Assembly (NCBI RefSeq): GCF_029846175.1
Contig: NZ_JARWAC010000025.1
Span: forward strand, 62,001-126,000
Direction: 5' to 3'
DNA: 64,000 nucleotides
Source of the DNA: Sphaerisporangium sp. TRM90804
GTDB taxonomy: Bacteria; Actinomycetota; Actinomycetes; Streptosporangiales; Streptosporangiaceae
Part shown: in pieces, positions 25,088 through 33,968 of the stretch
How positions within the stretch are numbered: position 1 is the first letter of the stretch
Layout: every line of letters begins with the position of its first letter
Program-made: the position numbers and the translations under genes
Notes under the pieces: generated by a model
Told to the model about the DNA's origin: nothing
Seen by the model: only the letters and a program-made list of their open reading frames with translations
Databases searched by the model: none

Positions 25088-25984
25088 TCAGGCGGTGGGG
25101 GTGTGGGCGCCGCGGCGCGGCTGGGCCGCATCCGGTTCGATGACGTGGGAGAGCAGGGTCAGGGCCGTCGCGGAGGGGGAGCCGGGCTCGGCCGTGGCCA
25201 CCACCAGGGTCGGGCCGTCTCCCCGCGGGCTCTGCAGCGTCTGCTGGGTGACCGTCAGCGTCCCGACCAGGGGGTGGCGCATCTCGTAGTCGGCGACGTC
25301 GCAGGCCTGGACCCGGTGGTCGGCCCACATCCTGGCGAACTCCGGGCTGCCCATGGTCAGCTCGCCGACCAGCCCGGCCAGCCGAGAATCGTCCGGGTGC
25401 CGCCCAGCCGTCAGGCGCAGGTTGCCTACCACGGCCCTGGCCTTGGCGGGCCAGTCGGCGTACAGGTCACGGGTGTGCGCGTCCAGGAACACCAGCCTGG
25501 CCATGTTCGGCCGCCGGCCCGGGACGTCGGGACTTTCCGGATCGAGATGGCCGGCGAACAGCGCGTGACCCTCGGGGTTCCAGGCCAGGACATCGCTGCC
25601 CCGGCCGATCACGATGGCGGGTGTGCCCTTGAAGGCGGCCAGCAAGGCGCTGGTCGCCGGGGGGACGCGCTCGGCACGCGGCCGGCCCGAGGGGCCGCCG
25701 CGTCTCGGCGCTCGGGCCAGTGCGTGCAGATGGGCACGCTCGGGCTCGTCCAGCCGCAGGGCGCCGGCTATGGCGTCGAGCACCTCGGGCGAGGCGTTGT
25801 GCGACTGCCCCTGTTCCAGGCGGGTGTAGTAGGGCGCGCTGATCCCCGCGAGCATCGCCAGCTCCTCCCGCCGCAGCCCCGGCACCCGCCGCCGCTCCCC
25901 ATACGTCCGCAGCCCGACGTCCTCGGGCCGCAACTGCCCCCGGCGCGTCTGCAGGAACTCGGCGAGGTGCCCATGCTTGCTCAT
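25088..25984 (-). CDS. XRE/MmyB-type transcriptional regulator
   Basis: The protein has 298 residues. The helix-turn-helix covers residues about 10-80, with RRVPGLRREELAMLAGISA and YYTRLEQGQSHNAS, which is diagnostic for this family. The C-terminal about 170 residues are the MmyB-like ligand-binding PAS-type domain (VLAWNPEGHALF, GELTMGSPEFARMWADHRV, HPLVGTLTV). Family members usually control an adjacent oxidoreductase gene; the nearest gene here is the propeller protein downstream in the same direction, about 125 bases away. Confidence 0.88.
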   Translation of the reverse strand: MSKHGHLAEFLQTRRGQLRPEDVGLRTYGERRRVPGLRREELAMLAGISAPYYTRLEQGQSHNASPEVLDAIAGALRLDEPERAHLHALARAPRRGGPSGRPRAERVPPATSALLAAFKGTPAIVIGRGSDVLAWNPEGHALFAGHLDPESPDVPGRRPNMARLVFLDAHTRDLYADWPAKARAVVGNLRLTAGRHPDDSRLAGLVGELTMGSPEFARMWADHRVQACDVADYEMRHPLVGTLTVTQQTLQSPRGDGPTLVVATAEPGSPSATALTLLSHVIEPDAAQPRRGAHTPTA

Positions 25985-26140
25985 GACGTCGAGTATGCGC
26001 ACTCCCGGCAATCCGTGCCTCACCCCGCCGGGGTAGGGATCCCCGGGGTCCGCCTCCCGCGACGGCGTAGGGCGCCGGCCGACATCACCGTCTGACCAAC
26101 GCCATGGCGCGGCGGTCTCTCCTCCGCCTCTCGCCACCGA

Positions 26141-26359
26141 TCAATGGTTGAGCTTGAGCTGTCGCAGTCCACGTTCGCAGACCGCCCACTGGATGTCGTC
26201 GCTGCCGGCATCGGAGAGAACGACGCTCGCGACGATTTCGGAGTGACACGGGGGAGTTCCGTGCTGGCTGCAACCGCCCCGCGCGCCCGTGCTCTTCGGG
26301 TTCTTGTACCAAGCCGGGGGCTGAGGGGGGAGGATCTGTACGACGCGTGACTTCACCAC
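26141..26359 (-). CDS. Small hypothetical protein
   Basis: The frame has 72 codons and starts GTG GTG (26359 or 26356) with AAGGA upstream. Third codon positions are mostly G or C, unlike the opposite-strand frame. It reads VQILPPQPPAWYKNPKS and later DDIQWAVCERGLRQLKLNH with two further cysteines. No domain is recognised. It follows the small membrane protein gene by 39 bases and could be in the same transcript. Confidence 0.4.
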   Translation of the reverse strand: MVKSRVVQILPPQPPAWYKNPKSTGARGGCSQHGTPPCHSEIVASVVLSDAGSDDIQWAVCERGLRQLKLNH

Positions 26360-26398
26360 GAACGTTCCTTGAGTCGCCAGGCCAGGAGGTTGGTTCGG

Positions 26399-26617
26399 TT
26401 ACTCGGACTGCTGTTGTCTTTGGCGTTGGGCGGTGCGTGCTGAGGCTGCGCGTTGGCGGTGTTCCTGGCGGGCGGTTTCTCTTCGGGTCGGTATTCGGCG
26501 CTTCTCGTGTCTGATCGCCAGGCGGATCACCCAGTAGGTGAGGAAGAAGAATAAAGCGCCTGGAACGCCCCATAGCACCAATACCACGAAAATCTCGGCG
26601 AATCCGATTCCCGCCAT
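26399..26617 (-). CDS. Small membrane protein with charged tail
   Basis: The protein has 72 residues from ATG 26617, with GGGGAG upstream. One long hydrophobic region (FAEIFVVLVLWGVPGALFFF and on to about residue 33) is followed by a highly basic and then Gln-rich tail (KRRIPTRRETARQEHRQRAA). No function is recognised. Confidence 0.55.
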   Translation of the reverse strand: MAGIGFAEIFVVLVLWGVPGALFFFLTYWVIRLAIRHEKRRIPTRRETARQEHRQRAASARTAQRQRQQQSE

Positions 26618-26753
26618 CTGGTTCTCCCCCCCGCATCGGGGCACCAGCATGCCTGATATGGCAGGGTGCGTCTATCGGTTCAACCGGTGTCAGGGCTGGT
26701 GGGCGTGGATCCGCATCCCGCGCGGCCTTGGGGATTTTTCGTAGGGTGGGGGC

Positions 26754-27395
26754 ATGTTCTTCGAGCCTCCGGTCGTGCAGGAAGAACCCGCTCGTTCGCC
26801 CAAGCCTGGGTTGCCCGCCTGGTACGCGCCGCCGGGGGAGGTGATGGGGGCGGTGGTGGTCAGTGGGCTGGTGTTGGGGCGCAGCCCGCGGGTCGTCGTC
26901 GCGGTGCCGACGATTGTGGCGTTCAGGACGGGCTGTCTGATGAACGTGGAGATCGTCATGAGGCGGCACACGCTGTCGGCCGAGGACTTCCAGGCGCTGC
27001 AGATGTCGGTGTACCCGCACATGGTCGCCGGGGTGAGCGCCGGGCGGTTGCCGGACAACCTGCTGCGGTTCGGCGTCCGCTACTCCGACGGGTCCAAGGT
27101 CACCACCGTCGGGCAGAGCTTCGACTTCAAGGAGCTGCCGCAGGATCCGCCGCCGGGCCCGCGGCTCTCGTTGCTGCTCGGCGGCGTGTCCATGCGCAGC
27201 GGTGACGAGGACGCGGGGGTTCTCACCATGGGGCTGTGGCTCTGGCCCTCGCCGCCTCCGGAGACCTTCGAGCTCGGCGTGGAGTGGCCCGTCGGCGGCA
27301 TCGAGCTGAGCATGGGCGTCCTGGACGGCGCGGCCATCGCGTCGGCCGCCGAGCGGGCGGTGCCGTACTGGCCGGATTCCCCGCCGGGCGAATAG
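26754..27395 (+). CDS. Conserved-looking hypothetical protein
   Basis: The protein has 213 residues. ATG 26754 has GGTGGGGG upstream. It is predicted to be a soluble beta-rich protein; Pro-Trp-rich patches occur (PGLPAWYAPPGEVMGAVV, LGLWLWPSPPPETF) and a C-terminal FELGVEWPVGGIELS segment resembles an extended strand hairpin. No domain or catalytic motif is recognised. It converges with the VOC gene. Confidence 0.65.
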   Translation: MFFEPPVVQEEPARSPKPGLPAWYAPPGEVMGAVVVSGLVLGRSPRVVVAVPTIVAFRTGCLMNVEIVMRRHTLSAEDFQALQMSVYPHMVAGVSAGRLPDNLLRFGVRYSDGSKVTTVGQSFDFKELPQDPPPGPRLSLLLGGVSMRSGDEDAGVLTMGLWLWPSPPPETFELGVEWPVGGIELSMGVLDGAAIASAAERAVPYWPDSPPGE

Positions 27396-27418
27396 GCCCG
27401 CCGCGCGGACGCCCCTCT

Positions 27419-27473
27419 TCAGGAAGCCACTCCGGTAGCCGGGCTTTCAGGGAAGCCACTCCTGTAGGCCGGG
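27419..27473. repeat. Imperfect direct repeat duplicating the end of the VOC gene
   Basis: Sequences at 27419-27443 and 27447-27473 share GGAAGCCACTCC and flanking TCAGG / TAG-CCGGG. The second copy encodes the last codons of the VOC protein including its stop; the first is a decayed copy just beyond it. Confidence 0.6.
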
Positions 27474-28175
27474 GACGTGCGCGAGCTCCGCCTCTATGCG
27501 CTGCCGGTCGCCGGCGGTGAGCTCCAGGCCGCGCAGCTCGGTGGCCCACGGATCGGTGGGCTCGCCGAGGACGGTGGCCAGGTCGACGAGGTGGCACAGG
27601 GCGATGGCCCGCTCGGCCACCGGGGCGTCCGCGCCGTGCCTGCGCATCGCCGACTTCAGCGCGCGGAAGGCGTGCGCCTCGTCGTTCTTGAACTCGCGCA
27701 GAATCCGGTTGTTGTCGAGCGCCTTGGCCAGGCCCGTCAGTTTCTTCGAGCCGCCGTACTCCACCTCCTCCGGCTCGTCGCGCTGGATGAATACGATCGA
27801 GTTTCCCGACGGGTCGATCAGCGTGAAACGGGACGCGCCCGGCCGGTAGCGGGTGATCCGCGGAACGCCGGAACTCAGCACCTTCCCGTGGACCCGGCGC
27901 ATCGCCGCGGCGAAGGCCTCGTGGTACGGCTGCACGGCGTCGACCATCACCAGGCAGCCCCCGGACTCCTCGCGGGCCGGGTCCAGGCCTTTGGGCGCCG
28001 GCCCGAAATGCAGTTGGAAACCGCTCCACCGCAACGCCAGATACACGTAGGGCCTGCTCTGTTTGTAGGTGGCTTCGAATCCCAGGCTTTCGTAGAACGC
28101 CGACATCTCCTCCACCGACGCGCACGGCATCAACGGCACCGTGGTCTCGTTCGGCCGAACCGGAGTCTCACCCAC
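27447..28175 (-). CDS. VOC (glyoxalase/bleomycin-resistance fold) protein with C-terminal helical domain
   Basis: The protein has about 242 residues from GTG 28175. Residues about 10-140 form one VOC module (TTVPLMPCASVEEMSAFYES, FQLHFGPAPKG, FTLIDPSGNSIVFIQ), with the terminal strand typical of metal-site VOC proteins. Residues about 150-242 are helical (KALDNNRILREFKNDEAHAF) and are not part of the usual fold. Such proteins often bind or sequester small toxic molecules. The substrate is unknown. Confidence 0.75.
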   Translation of the reverse strand: MGETPVRPNETTVPLMPCASVEEMSAFYESLGFEATYKQSRPYVYLALRWSGFQLHFGPAPKGLDPAREESGGCLVMVDAVQPYHEAFAAAMRRVHGKVLSSGVPRITRYRPGASRFTLIDPSGNSIVFIQRDEPEEVEYGGSKKLTGLAKALDNNRILREFKNDEAHAFRALKSAMRRHGADAPVAERAIALCHLVDLATVLGEPTDPWATELRGLELTAGDRQRIEAELAHVPGLQEWLP

Positions 28176-28286
28176 GTCATTCCGCCTTTCGGGTCGCCGG
28201 ACGATGCTGACACCGTTCCACCGAACGCGCACATGGATCGTTCCAGGATGCGTAGCGAAACGACGCCGGAATTGCGCTCCGCCGGG

Positions 28287-28967
28287 TCAGCGGGTGGAGC
28301 AGCGGGAGGTGTGGGCGAGCAGGTGGTCCAGCGGCCGGGGGACGCGGTTCGCGTCGACGGCGAGGACGAGCGCGCGTGCGTACTGGGCCTTGCGGCCGCT
28401 CGTCGTGCCCATGAAGCGGCGCAGCTGGCGTTCGACGGCCCGCCCGCGTTGCGCTGGCTGGTTCTGGAAGAGCCGGAACTTGGCGAGATCTCCTTCGGCG
28501 GCGAGGACCCGTTCGACGCCGGCGATGTCGAGCGCGCGGATCAGCTCGTCCTCGAGGTCGGCGACGCACACGTAGAAGCCGAGGGACTCCATCGCGTCCC
28601 GGGTCAGGGTCGTGCCGGCGCCGAGGCCGGCCTGCTTGAGCCCGCGCCGGAAGTAGGCTTCCTCGGCCTCGTCGCACAGCCCCCGCACGCTGACGGCGAG
28701 CTCCGGCCGGCCGAGGATGCGCAGGTAGCGGCCGACGCCCATCGCGCCGTCCATCGGCACGACGCACACGCCCTCACCCGCCAGGTCGCGGTCGCGCCGC
28801 ACGGCCAGTGCCTCCACCGCGCTCTGGTCGCTGACCCCTTCGACGAGCACCACCGTGCCCAGGCCGTCGCGGGCCAGCCCGCGGGCCTCCGCGGCGGCCG
28901 CCGGAGCGCCCGCGCCGCCGCCCGCCCAGGTACGGATGGCGGCTCGGAAACGCTCCAGCTCTCGCAT
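28287..28967 (-). CDS. TOPRIM-domain protein (OLD-type nuclease-like, no ATPase)
   Basis: The protein has 226 residues. The TOPRIM core shows GTVVLVEGVSDQSAVEALA (catalytic Glu), GVCVVPMDGAMGVGRYL, and FYVCVADLEDELIRAL with the Asp pair, as in the C-terminal part of OLD-family endonucleases. The ABC-type ATPase domain normally found N-terminal to it is absent, and no ATPase gene adjoins. A free-standing TOPRIM nuclease or primase-like function is possible but not demonstrated. Confidence 0.7.
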   Translation of the reverse strand: MRELERFRAAIRTWAGGGAGAPAAAAEARGLARDGLGTVVLVEGVSDQSAVEALAVRRDRDLAGEGVCVVPMDGAMGVGRYLRILGRPELAVSVRGLCDEAEEAYFRRGLKQAGLGAGTTLTRDAMESLGFYVCVADLEDELIRALDIAGVERVLAAEGDLAKFRLFQNQPAQRGRAVERQLRRFMGTTSGRKAQYARALVLAVDANRVPRPLDHLLAHTSRCSTR

Positions 28968-29048
28968 AGACCGATACTCGCAGCGGCCGCTCCGGGCCGT
29001 CACCCCGATTTCGGCCGGAGAACGGCTCCGCCCGCTACGCGCGCACGG

Positions 29049-29987
29049 TCACTGCCACCAGTCCTGGTCGGGCAGCCTCACCCACATGCCGGGCGGTCCG
29101 GTGACCGCGCGCGCGTCGGTCGGGCGCAGGCCGGCGGCGGCGCAGCAGTACGCCACCGGCCGGCCCTGGTAGAGGTACTCGGTGAGGATGTCCTCGGCGG
29201 AGTCCTCCTGGGACACGGTGCCGCCGCCGGGGTGGGTGTCCCATTCCTCGACGGTGCCGTCGCGGGTGACGCTTCCCTGGTCGCCGCTCTTGGGGTTGGC
29301 GTACATCGCGTAGCAGACCGTGCCCACCGACAACCGTTCCACCACGCCGGGGTCGGCCGCGGCCCACGCCCACGGCTGGATGACGACGCATCCACCGGGC
29401 ACGTCCGTGACGCCGACGACGTCGGCCGCGTTGTCGTCGTCCTCGTTCTCGGCCGGCACGGCCTCCAGGCGTCGTACGGCCTCGGCCGCGCCGATGCCGG
29501 CCACACACGCCAGGCTCAGGTCCTCCTCGTCGGAGTCGCCCAGCGCCGTGATCAGCCGGCCGGCCTCCGCCACGGCGGCGGCCTCGGCGGCGGACAGGCC
29601 GATCTCGCCCGCGGGCCGGGTGAACAGGCCGGGGGTGGGGCCGGCCAGGCTGAGCCGGCCGGGGGACCAGCCGGCCATCATCGGGCGCCACGGGTCGGCG
29701 CCGGCAGCGAACAGGGCGCGGGCGTTGCCGGGGCGGTTGGCGAAGACGGCCTGCCAGAGCGCGGTGCGGCCCTCATGCTCGGCGTCGACGTCGTCGACGC
29801 GCCGGGCCACCTCCGCGACGACCTCGGGCGAGCCGAGCTCGGCCGCCGCGCTCAGCGGCCCCGCGTAGTTCCACACCCCCGAGTGGGGGTCCGCGCCCGC
29901 GTCGAGCCGTGCCCGGATGAGGCCGAGATCCGTCCAGTCGTTCCAGCCGACGTCGGACCAGTCGGCCCGGCCGTGGGTTGACATCAT
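29049..29987 (-). CDS. Ankyrin-repeat-like protein
   Basis: The protein has 312 residues. The N-terminal about 130 residues contain degenerate ankyrin repeats (LIRARLDAGADPHSGVWNYA, GPLSAAAELGSPEVVAEVA, GRTALWQAVFANRPGNARAL, FAAGADPWRP). The C-terminal half (GGCVVIQPWAWAAADPGVVE, VCYAMYANPKSGDQG) is a separate globular domain with no recognised catalytic motif. It probably mediates protein interaction in the cytoplasm. Confidence 0.75.
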   Translation of the reverse strand: MMSTHGRADWSDVGWNDWTDLGLIRARLDAGADPHSGVWNYAGPLSAAAELGSPEVVAEVARRVDDVDAEHEGRTALWQAVFANRPGNARALFAAGADPWRPMMAGWSPGRLSLAGPTPGLFTRPAGEIGLSAAEAAAVAEAGRLITALGDSDEEDLSLACVAGIGAAEAVRRLEAVPAENEDDDNAADVVGVTDVPGGCVVIQPWAWAAADPGVVERLSVGTVCYAMYANPKSGDQGSVTRDGTVEEWDTHPGGGTVSQEDSAEDILTEYLYQGRPVAYCCAAAGLRPTDARAVTGPPGMWVRLPDQDWWQ

Positions 29988-30088
29988 GCGCCCCTTGGGT
30001 GAGGTGATCGATGCGAGGTGCGCCGATCATGGCGCATGAGACCGACAAACTCAGAACGCGGTGCCGGTGGGGCCGCGGGCGGTCGACG

Positions 30089-31024
30089 TCAGTGGGCGGG
30101 GGGAGTGAACGCGACGTCGCAGATGACGTCGTCGCCGGAGACGGCCCTCTCCGCGACGGTTCTGCCGTCGAGCTTGATCCGGCAGGTGACCGTGCCCGAT
30201 CGGCTGCCCTTCAGCACCGACAGGCTCAGTTCGGGGACGGGGCCGCCCTCCAGCCGGACGGTCTTGCGCCAGGGGAGGGGGACGTCCGCCAGGTCCTCGC
30301 CGTCGCGGCCCCGTTTGTGGTTGAGGTTGCGCACCTCGCCGACGCCCTCGCCGGTCGCTTCGAACGTCACCTCGTGCGCGGGCGCGGACGTCACCGTCAC
30401 CGGGACACCGACCCCTTCGGACGTCGGTGAGTCGTGCAACTCCAGGACGAACCGGGTGACGTCCCTTGGCGTGTCGAACGGCACGACGGCGCTGATCCGG
30501 TCACCGGGCTCGATTCGCTCGTAAATGCTGTCGGCGTCCCCGAGGTGGTTCGCCGCGGGGGTGTCCGCCTCGTAGCGGCGGCCCTGGGCGTCGCGCAGCC
30601 GCTGGTAGGAGCCGGCGAAGTACTGGTGACGGTCGCCGACGTTCCGCACCTCGACGTACACGAGCACGAACCGGCCCCGGGCGGTCTTCCCCCGGGTCCT
30701 GTCGCCGACCCGGCGCACCGACTCCGCCTTGGTCACCCGGAACTCGAATCGGCCGTCGCGTGCCGCGGCGCCGGCCTGAGCCGTTCTGGCGGGCGAGCGC
30801 CCGGAGGCGTCGGCCGGCTGCCCGAACGACCCAGGGCTCGAACCGATGCCGACCGCCCCCAGCAGGACGGCTGCCCCGCCGGCCAGGACGACGGCGAGGA
30901 CGCCGGCGACGACCAGGATCAGCCTCGTGTGGCTCTTCTTGGGCGGCGGCGGCGCGGGACGGTGGCCGTACCCGGGCGGCGGGCCGTGGTGCGCCGGCCG
31001 GCCGGGGCCCTGCTGGTACGCCAT
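30089..31024 (-). CDS. Membrane-anchored DUF4352-type protein
   Basis: The protein has 311 residues: a Pro/Gly-rich cytoplasmic N-terminus, one membrane segment (LILVVAGVLAVVLAGGAAVL, about residues 36-58), then an exported part. Residues about 85-190 resemble DUF4352 (FEFRVTKAESVRRVG, FVLVYVEVRNVGDRHQYFAG, RISAVVPFDTP). The C-terminal about 90 residues end in a MmpS-like beta domain (GTVTCRIKLDGRTVAERAVS). ATG 31024 has GGAG upstream. Role unknown; probably an extracytoplasmic binding protein. Confidence 0.75.
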   Translation of the reverse strand: MAYQQGPGRPAHHGPPPGYGHRPAPPPPKKSHTRLILVVAGVLAVVLAGGAAVLLGAVGIGSSPGSFGQPADASGRSPARTAQAGAAARDGRFEFRVTKAESVRRVGDRTRGKTARGRFVLVYVEVRNVGDRHQYFAGSYQRLRDAQGRRYEADTPAANHLGDADSIYERIEPGDRISAVVPFDTPRDVTRFVLELHDSPTSEGVGVPVTVTSAPAHEVTFEATGEGVGEVRNLNHKRGRDGEDLADVPLPWRKTVRLEGGPVPELSLSVLKGSRSGTVTCRIKLDGRTVAERAVSGDDVICDVAFTPPAH

Positions 31025-31204
31025 CGTCTACTCCGAGGGGGGCTGACCGCGCCCCGGGGAGGACGGCAGGCGCGACGCGGACGGGCTGCCGAGGGCGCCC
31101 CGTGATGATCGAAGCGTAGCCGAGGCGGGCCGCGCCGGCCCGGGGTTCTCCGCCTCCGGAGCCCGCCGGTCGGAGGTCTCACCTCCGGAGCCGCCGGGCA
31201 GGTC

Positions 31205-31600
31205 TCAGACATGCTCGGAGCGGCGCGCCAGCATCAGGCCGAGCATGAGGGGGAGCATGGCCACGTGCGCGAGGACCGTCAGCGCGTCGCCGTCGATCAC
31301 GCCCAGCCAGAGCAGGGGGAAGAGCGGGATGACCGGGGCGAACATGGCGGCGCACATCTCCAGGGTGTGCCGCCAGGCGTGGCCGCGAAAGCGCATCCAG
31401 GCGGCCATGCCGACGGACATGTTGAAGGCCATCACCAGGTAGCCCGCCTCGGGGTACCGCGCGTGGGAGAAGTCCAGGCCCACCGCTGCCTGGAGCAGCC
31501 CCAGGGCGAACATCCCGACGAACATCGCGACGATCATCTCGATGTAGTGGAGGGCGAACCGGAGCCGGCCGCCGCGCGCGTTGGTCGCTGTCTGCGTCAT
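31205..31600 (-). CDS. Four-helix membrane protein of unknown function
   Basis: The protein has 131 residues with four hydrophobic segments (YIEMIVAMFVGMFALGLLQA, YLVMAFNMSVGMAAWM, MCAAMFAPVIPLFPLLWLGV, LAHVAMLPLMLGLMLA) and HAWRHTLEM between the second and third. Homologues are sometimes labelled flagellar FliP, which I do not support. It is divergent from the GlxA-type regulator. Confidence 0.65.
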   Translation of the reverse strand: MTQTATNARGGRLRFALHYIEMIVAMFVGMFALGLLQAAVGLDFSHARYPEAGYLVMAFNMSVGMAAWMRFRGHAWRHTLEMCAAMFAPVIPLFPLLWLGVIDGDALTVLAHVAMLPLMLGLMLARRSEHV

Positions 31601-31662
31601 GGTCCGACTATGTGAGCGGGGGAGGTGGCGTCCAAGGAAGGTGAGCGTGGAGGTCCGGAATC

Positions 31663-31691
31663 TTGGGCAGCCGGTCTTTCCGGCCTACAGT
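31663..31691 (+). promoter_or_regulatory. Promoter giving a probable leaderless GlxA-type mRNA
   Basis: TTGGGC (31663-31668) and TACAGT (31686-31691) are 17 bases apart. The expected start of transcription coincides with the ATG at 31698, and no ribosome site precedes that ATG. Confidence 0.5.
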
Positions 31692-31697
31692 CGAACC

Positions 31698-32681
31698 ATG
31701 GAACCGCGGCATTTCGTGATCGTCGGGTACGACGCCGCCGAGCTGCTCGACATCGCCTGCGTGGTGGCGAGCCTGGAGTGCGCGAACTGGTACGGCGCGG
31801 CCCCGTACTACAAGGTGCGCCTGGCCACGCCGGGAGCCCGGCCCATCGACTGCGGGCCGACCGTCACGTTGCAGGCCGGCGAGCGGCTCGAACGGGTCAC
31901 CGGGCCGGTCGACACGATGCTCGTGTCCGGCGGGAGCGGCAGCGAGGACGCGGCGGCCGACCGGCTGGTCCTCGCGCACGTCCGCCGGTTGGCGCGGGAG
32001 AGCCGCCGGGTGGCGTCCGTGTGCACCGGAGCGTGGATCCTGGCCGCCGCCGGCCTGCTCGACGGCCGGCGCGCCACCACCCACTGGCGCTGGGCCGGCG
32101 CGCTCGCCGCCCGCCACCCGGAGGTGCGGGTGGATCCCGGCCCCATCTTCATCCGCGACGGCGACGTCTACACCTCGGCCGGCGTCACCAGCGCGCTCGA
32201 CCTGACGCTCGCGCTCATCGAGCAGGACAACGGTCCCGAGCTGGCGCGGACGGTGGCCCGCCAGCTCGTCACCTACCTGCAGCGGCCCGGCAACCAGGCG
32301 CAGATGAGCATGTTCACCGCCGCGCCGCCGCCGTCCGACAGCCTGGTCAGACGGGTGGTCGACCACGTCACCGGCCACCTGGACGCCGACCTGTCGGTCG
32401 CGGCGCTGGCCGCCGGGGCGGGCGTCAGCGAGCGGCACCTGACACGGCTGTTCCTGCGGCACCTCGGCCAGACCCCGGGCAGGTTCGTACGCGAGGCTCG
32501 CGCCGAGGCGGCGGCCCACCTGCTGACCTCGACCTCCCTGCCCATGGCCACCGTGGCCGCCCGCTGCGGCTTCGGCACGACCGAGACCCTGCGCCAGGCC
32601 TTCACCGCCCGCTACGGCATCCCGCCCGCGCACTACCGCCTCACCCAGTCGCGCATGACGCCGGAGGCGGCCGGCACGTGA
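31698..32681 (+). CDS. GlxA-family regulator (DJ-1/PfpI domain + AraC helix-turn-helix)
   Basis: The protein has 327 residues. The N-terminal DJ-1/PfpI-like domain (about 1-185) has TMLVSGGSGSED, SVCTGAWILAAAGLLDGRRA with the nucleophile-elbow cysteine, and TTHWRWA; in regulators of this family it senses rather than catalyses. The C-terminal AraC domain (about 215-327) has two helix-turn-helix units: LSVAALAAGAGVSERHLTRL and LPMATVAARCGFGTTETLRQ. Targets are unknown. Confidence 0.9.
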   Translation: MEPRHFVIVGYDAAELLDIACVVASLECANWYGAAPYYKVRLATPGARPIDCGPTVTLQAGERLERVTGPVDTMLVSGGSGSEDAAADRLVLAHVRRLARESRRVASVCTGAWILAAAGLLDGRRATTHWRWAGALAARHPEVRVDPGPIFIRDGDVYTSAGVTSALDLTLALIEQDNGPELARTVARQLVTYLQRPGNQAQMSMFTAAPPPSDSLVRRVVDHVTGHLDADLSVAALAAGAGVSERHLTRLFLRHLGQTPGRFVREARAEAAAHLLTSTSLPMATVAARCGFGTTETLRQAFTARYGIPPAHYRLTQSRMTPEAAGT

Positions 32682-32790
32682 CCGCCGGGGGGACGCGAAC
32701 CCGGCCCGGGGCGGCCCGTCGGGCGCGCGGGCCGGCATATCGATATGGCCGCGGAGGAACCCGCCGGTCCGGCCGTACGTCGTACCGGTC

Positions 32791-33936
32791 ATGGGGCAGA
32801 CGGGGTACGGGCGCGTTCTGGTGCCGTTGCTGGTTGTGATGCTCGCGGGCACGTTCTCCGCGTGCCGGTCCGCGGACGAGCCGCCGGCCCGGTCCGCGGC
32901 CCCGCCGACGGCCCCGAGTCTCCCGCCGGCCGGCGACGTCTGGCCGGACGCGTTCTTCGAGACGCCGGCGCGGATCTCGGGCGTCCGCGCCGTGCGGCCG
33001 GTGGCCATGCTGGGCGAGCGTGAGGTGCTGCTGGCCGATCCGAGCAGCACCCATCCCGTCCTGGTGGGATACGACCCGCGGACCCGGGCGCACCGCGTGC
33101 TGGCCAGGGTTCCGGAGGGCCCCGCCGGGCATCGCATCGCGAAAGCGGCCAGCGGCGCCGGCCGTGTCGCGTGGATGGCGAACGTGAGAGGCGACGGGGA
33201 TCCGCCGCGCATACAGATCTGGGTCATGCCCGTCTCCGGCGGTGCCCCTGAGCTGCTCACCGAGTTCCCGGGCCAGGGGTTCTCGCCGAGCGCCCTGGAC
33301 GGTTTCGAGATCGCGGACGGTCACGTCGTCTGGTGGAGCGGCGCTCTCGTGCATCGTGTCCCGATCTCCGGGGGGGCGGTGCGGCGGGTGAAGACCGAGG
33401 GGTACGACTACATGTCCTCGTGGCCGTGGGCGTACGACAAGGAGGACGGGCTGCTCAACCTGGCCACCGGCGAACGGAGGGCCGTGGCCGCCATGGACGG
33501 GGGGTCCCGGCGCTGCGGCGCCGAGTGGTGCGTCAGCGAGCTCACCCCCAAGGCGCACGAGCTGACGCGGGTCGTCACGCAGCGGGTGGACGGTTCCGGC
33601 AGGACGCTCACGCCCGGCGTGCACATGGAGGAGGCTCTGGTCCGCGACAGGTTCGGCTTCTTCGATCCGCCCTTCGTCCAGGGAGGGGCGTTCATGGTCA
33701 CGACCATGGGCAGACCGGTGGGGACCCTCGGAACCGCGACCGTGCTGTACGACCGTTGCACGGGACGCTCTGCCCTCCTCGATCCCTCCGCGAGCGCGGC
33801 GACCGACGGCCGGCCGGAACAGATCCACCTCGGCGGATCCGCGCCCGCCGGCCCGCTGCTCTACTGGAAGTCCGGCGGCGACCGCTACACGGTGCTGGAC
33901 CTCTCGCGGGTCGCCGCCGACGGCTGCTCTTCCTGA
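32791..33936 (+). CDS. Lipoprotein with beta-propeller-like domain
   Basis: The protein has 381 residues. A signal peptide ends in a lipobox at TFSAC (Cys25), followed by a Pro/Ala-rich spacer. The remainder has repeating strand patterns (HPVLVGYDPRTRAHRVLARV, RIQIWVMPVSGGAPELLTEF, ADGHVVWWSGALVHRVPISG) characteristic of TolB/WD-type propellers, with a disulfide candidate RRCGAEWCVS. It is probably an extracytoplasmic binding protein; no enzymatic motif is visible. Confidence 0.7.
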   Translation: MGQTGYGRVLVPLLVVMLAGTFSACRSADEPPARSAAPPTAPSLPPAGDVWPDAFFETPARISGVRAVRPVAMLGEREVLLADPSSTHPVLVGYDPRTRAHRVLARVPEGPAGHRIAKAASGAGRVAWMANVRGDGDPPRIQIWVMPVSGGAPELLTEFPGQGFSPSALDGFEIADGHVVWWSGALVHRVPISGGAVRRVKTEGYDYMSSWPWAYDKEDGLLNLATGERRAVAAMDGGSRRCGAEWCVSELTPKAHELTRVVTQRVDGSGRTLTPGVHMEEALVRDRFGFFDPPFVQGGAFMVTTMGRPVGTLGTATVLYDRCTGRSALLDPSASAATDGRPEQIHLGGSAPAGPLLYWKSGGDRYTVLDLSRVAADGCSS

Positions 33937-33968
33937 CGAGCCCGCCGGGGCGCGATCGGCGCTGGTGT

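Noticed and set aside
27477-29981. 834-codon plus-strand frame
   Set aside because: It is antisense to the VOC, TOPRIM and ankyrin-type genes, which all have recognisable motifs.
31205-31600. FliP-like flagellar export protein
   Set aside because: Only length and hydrophobicity match; there are no FliP motifs and no flagellar genes nearby.
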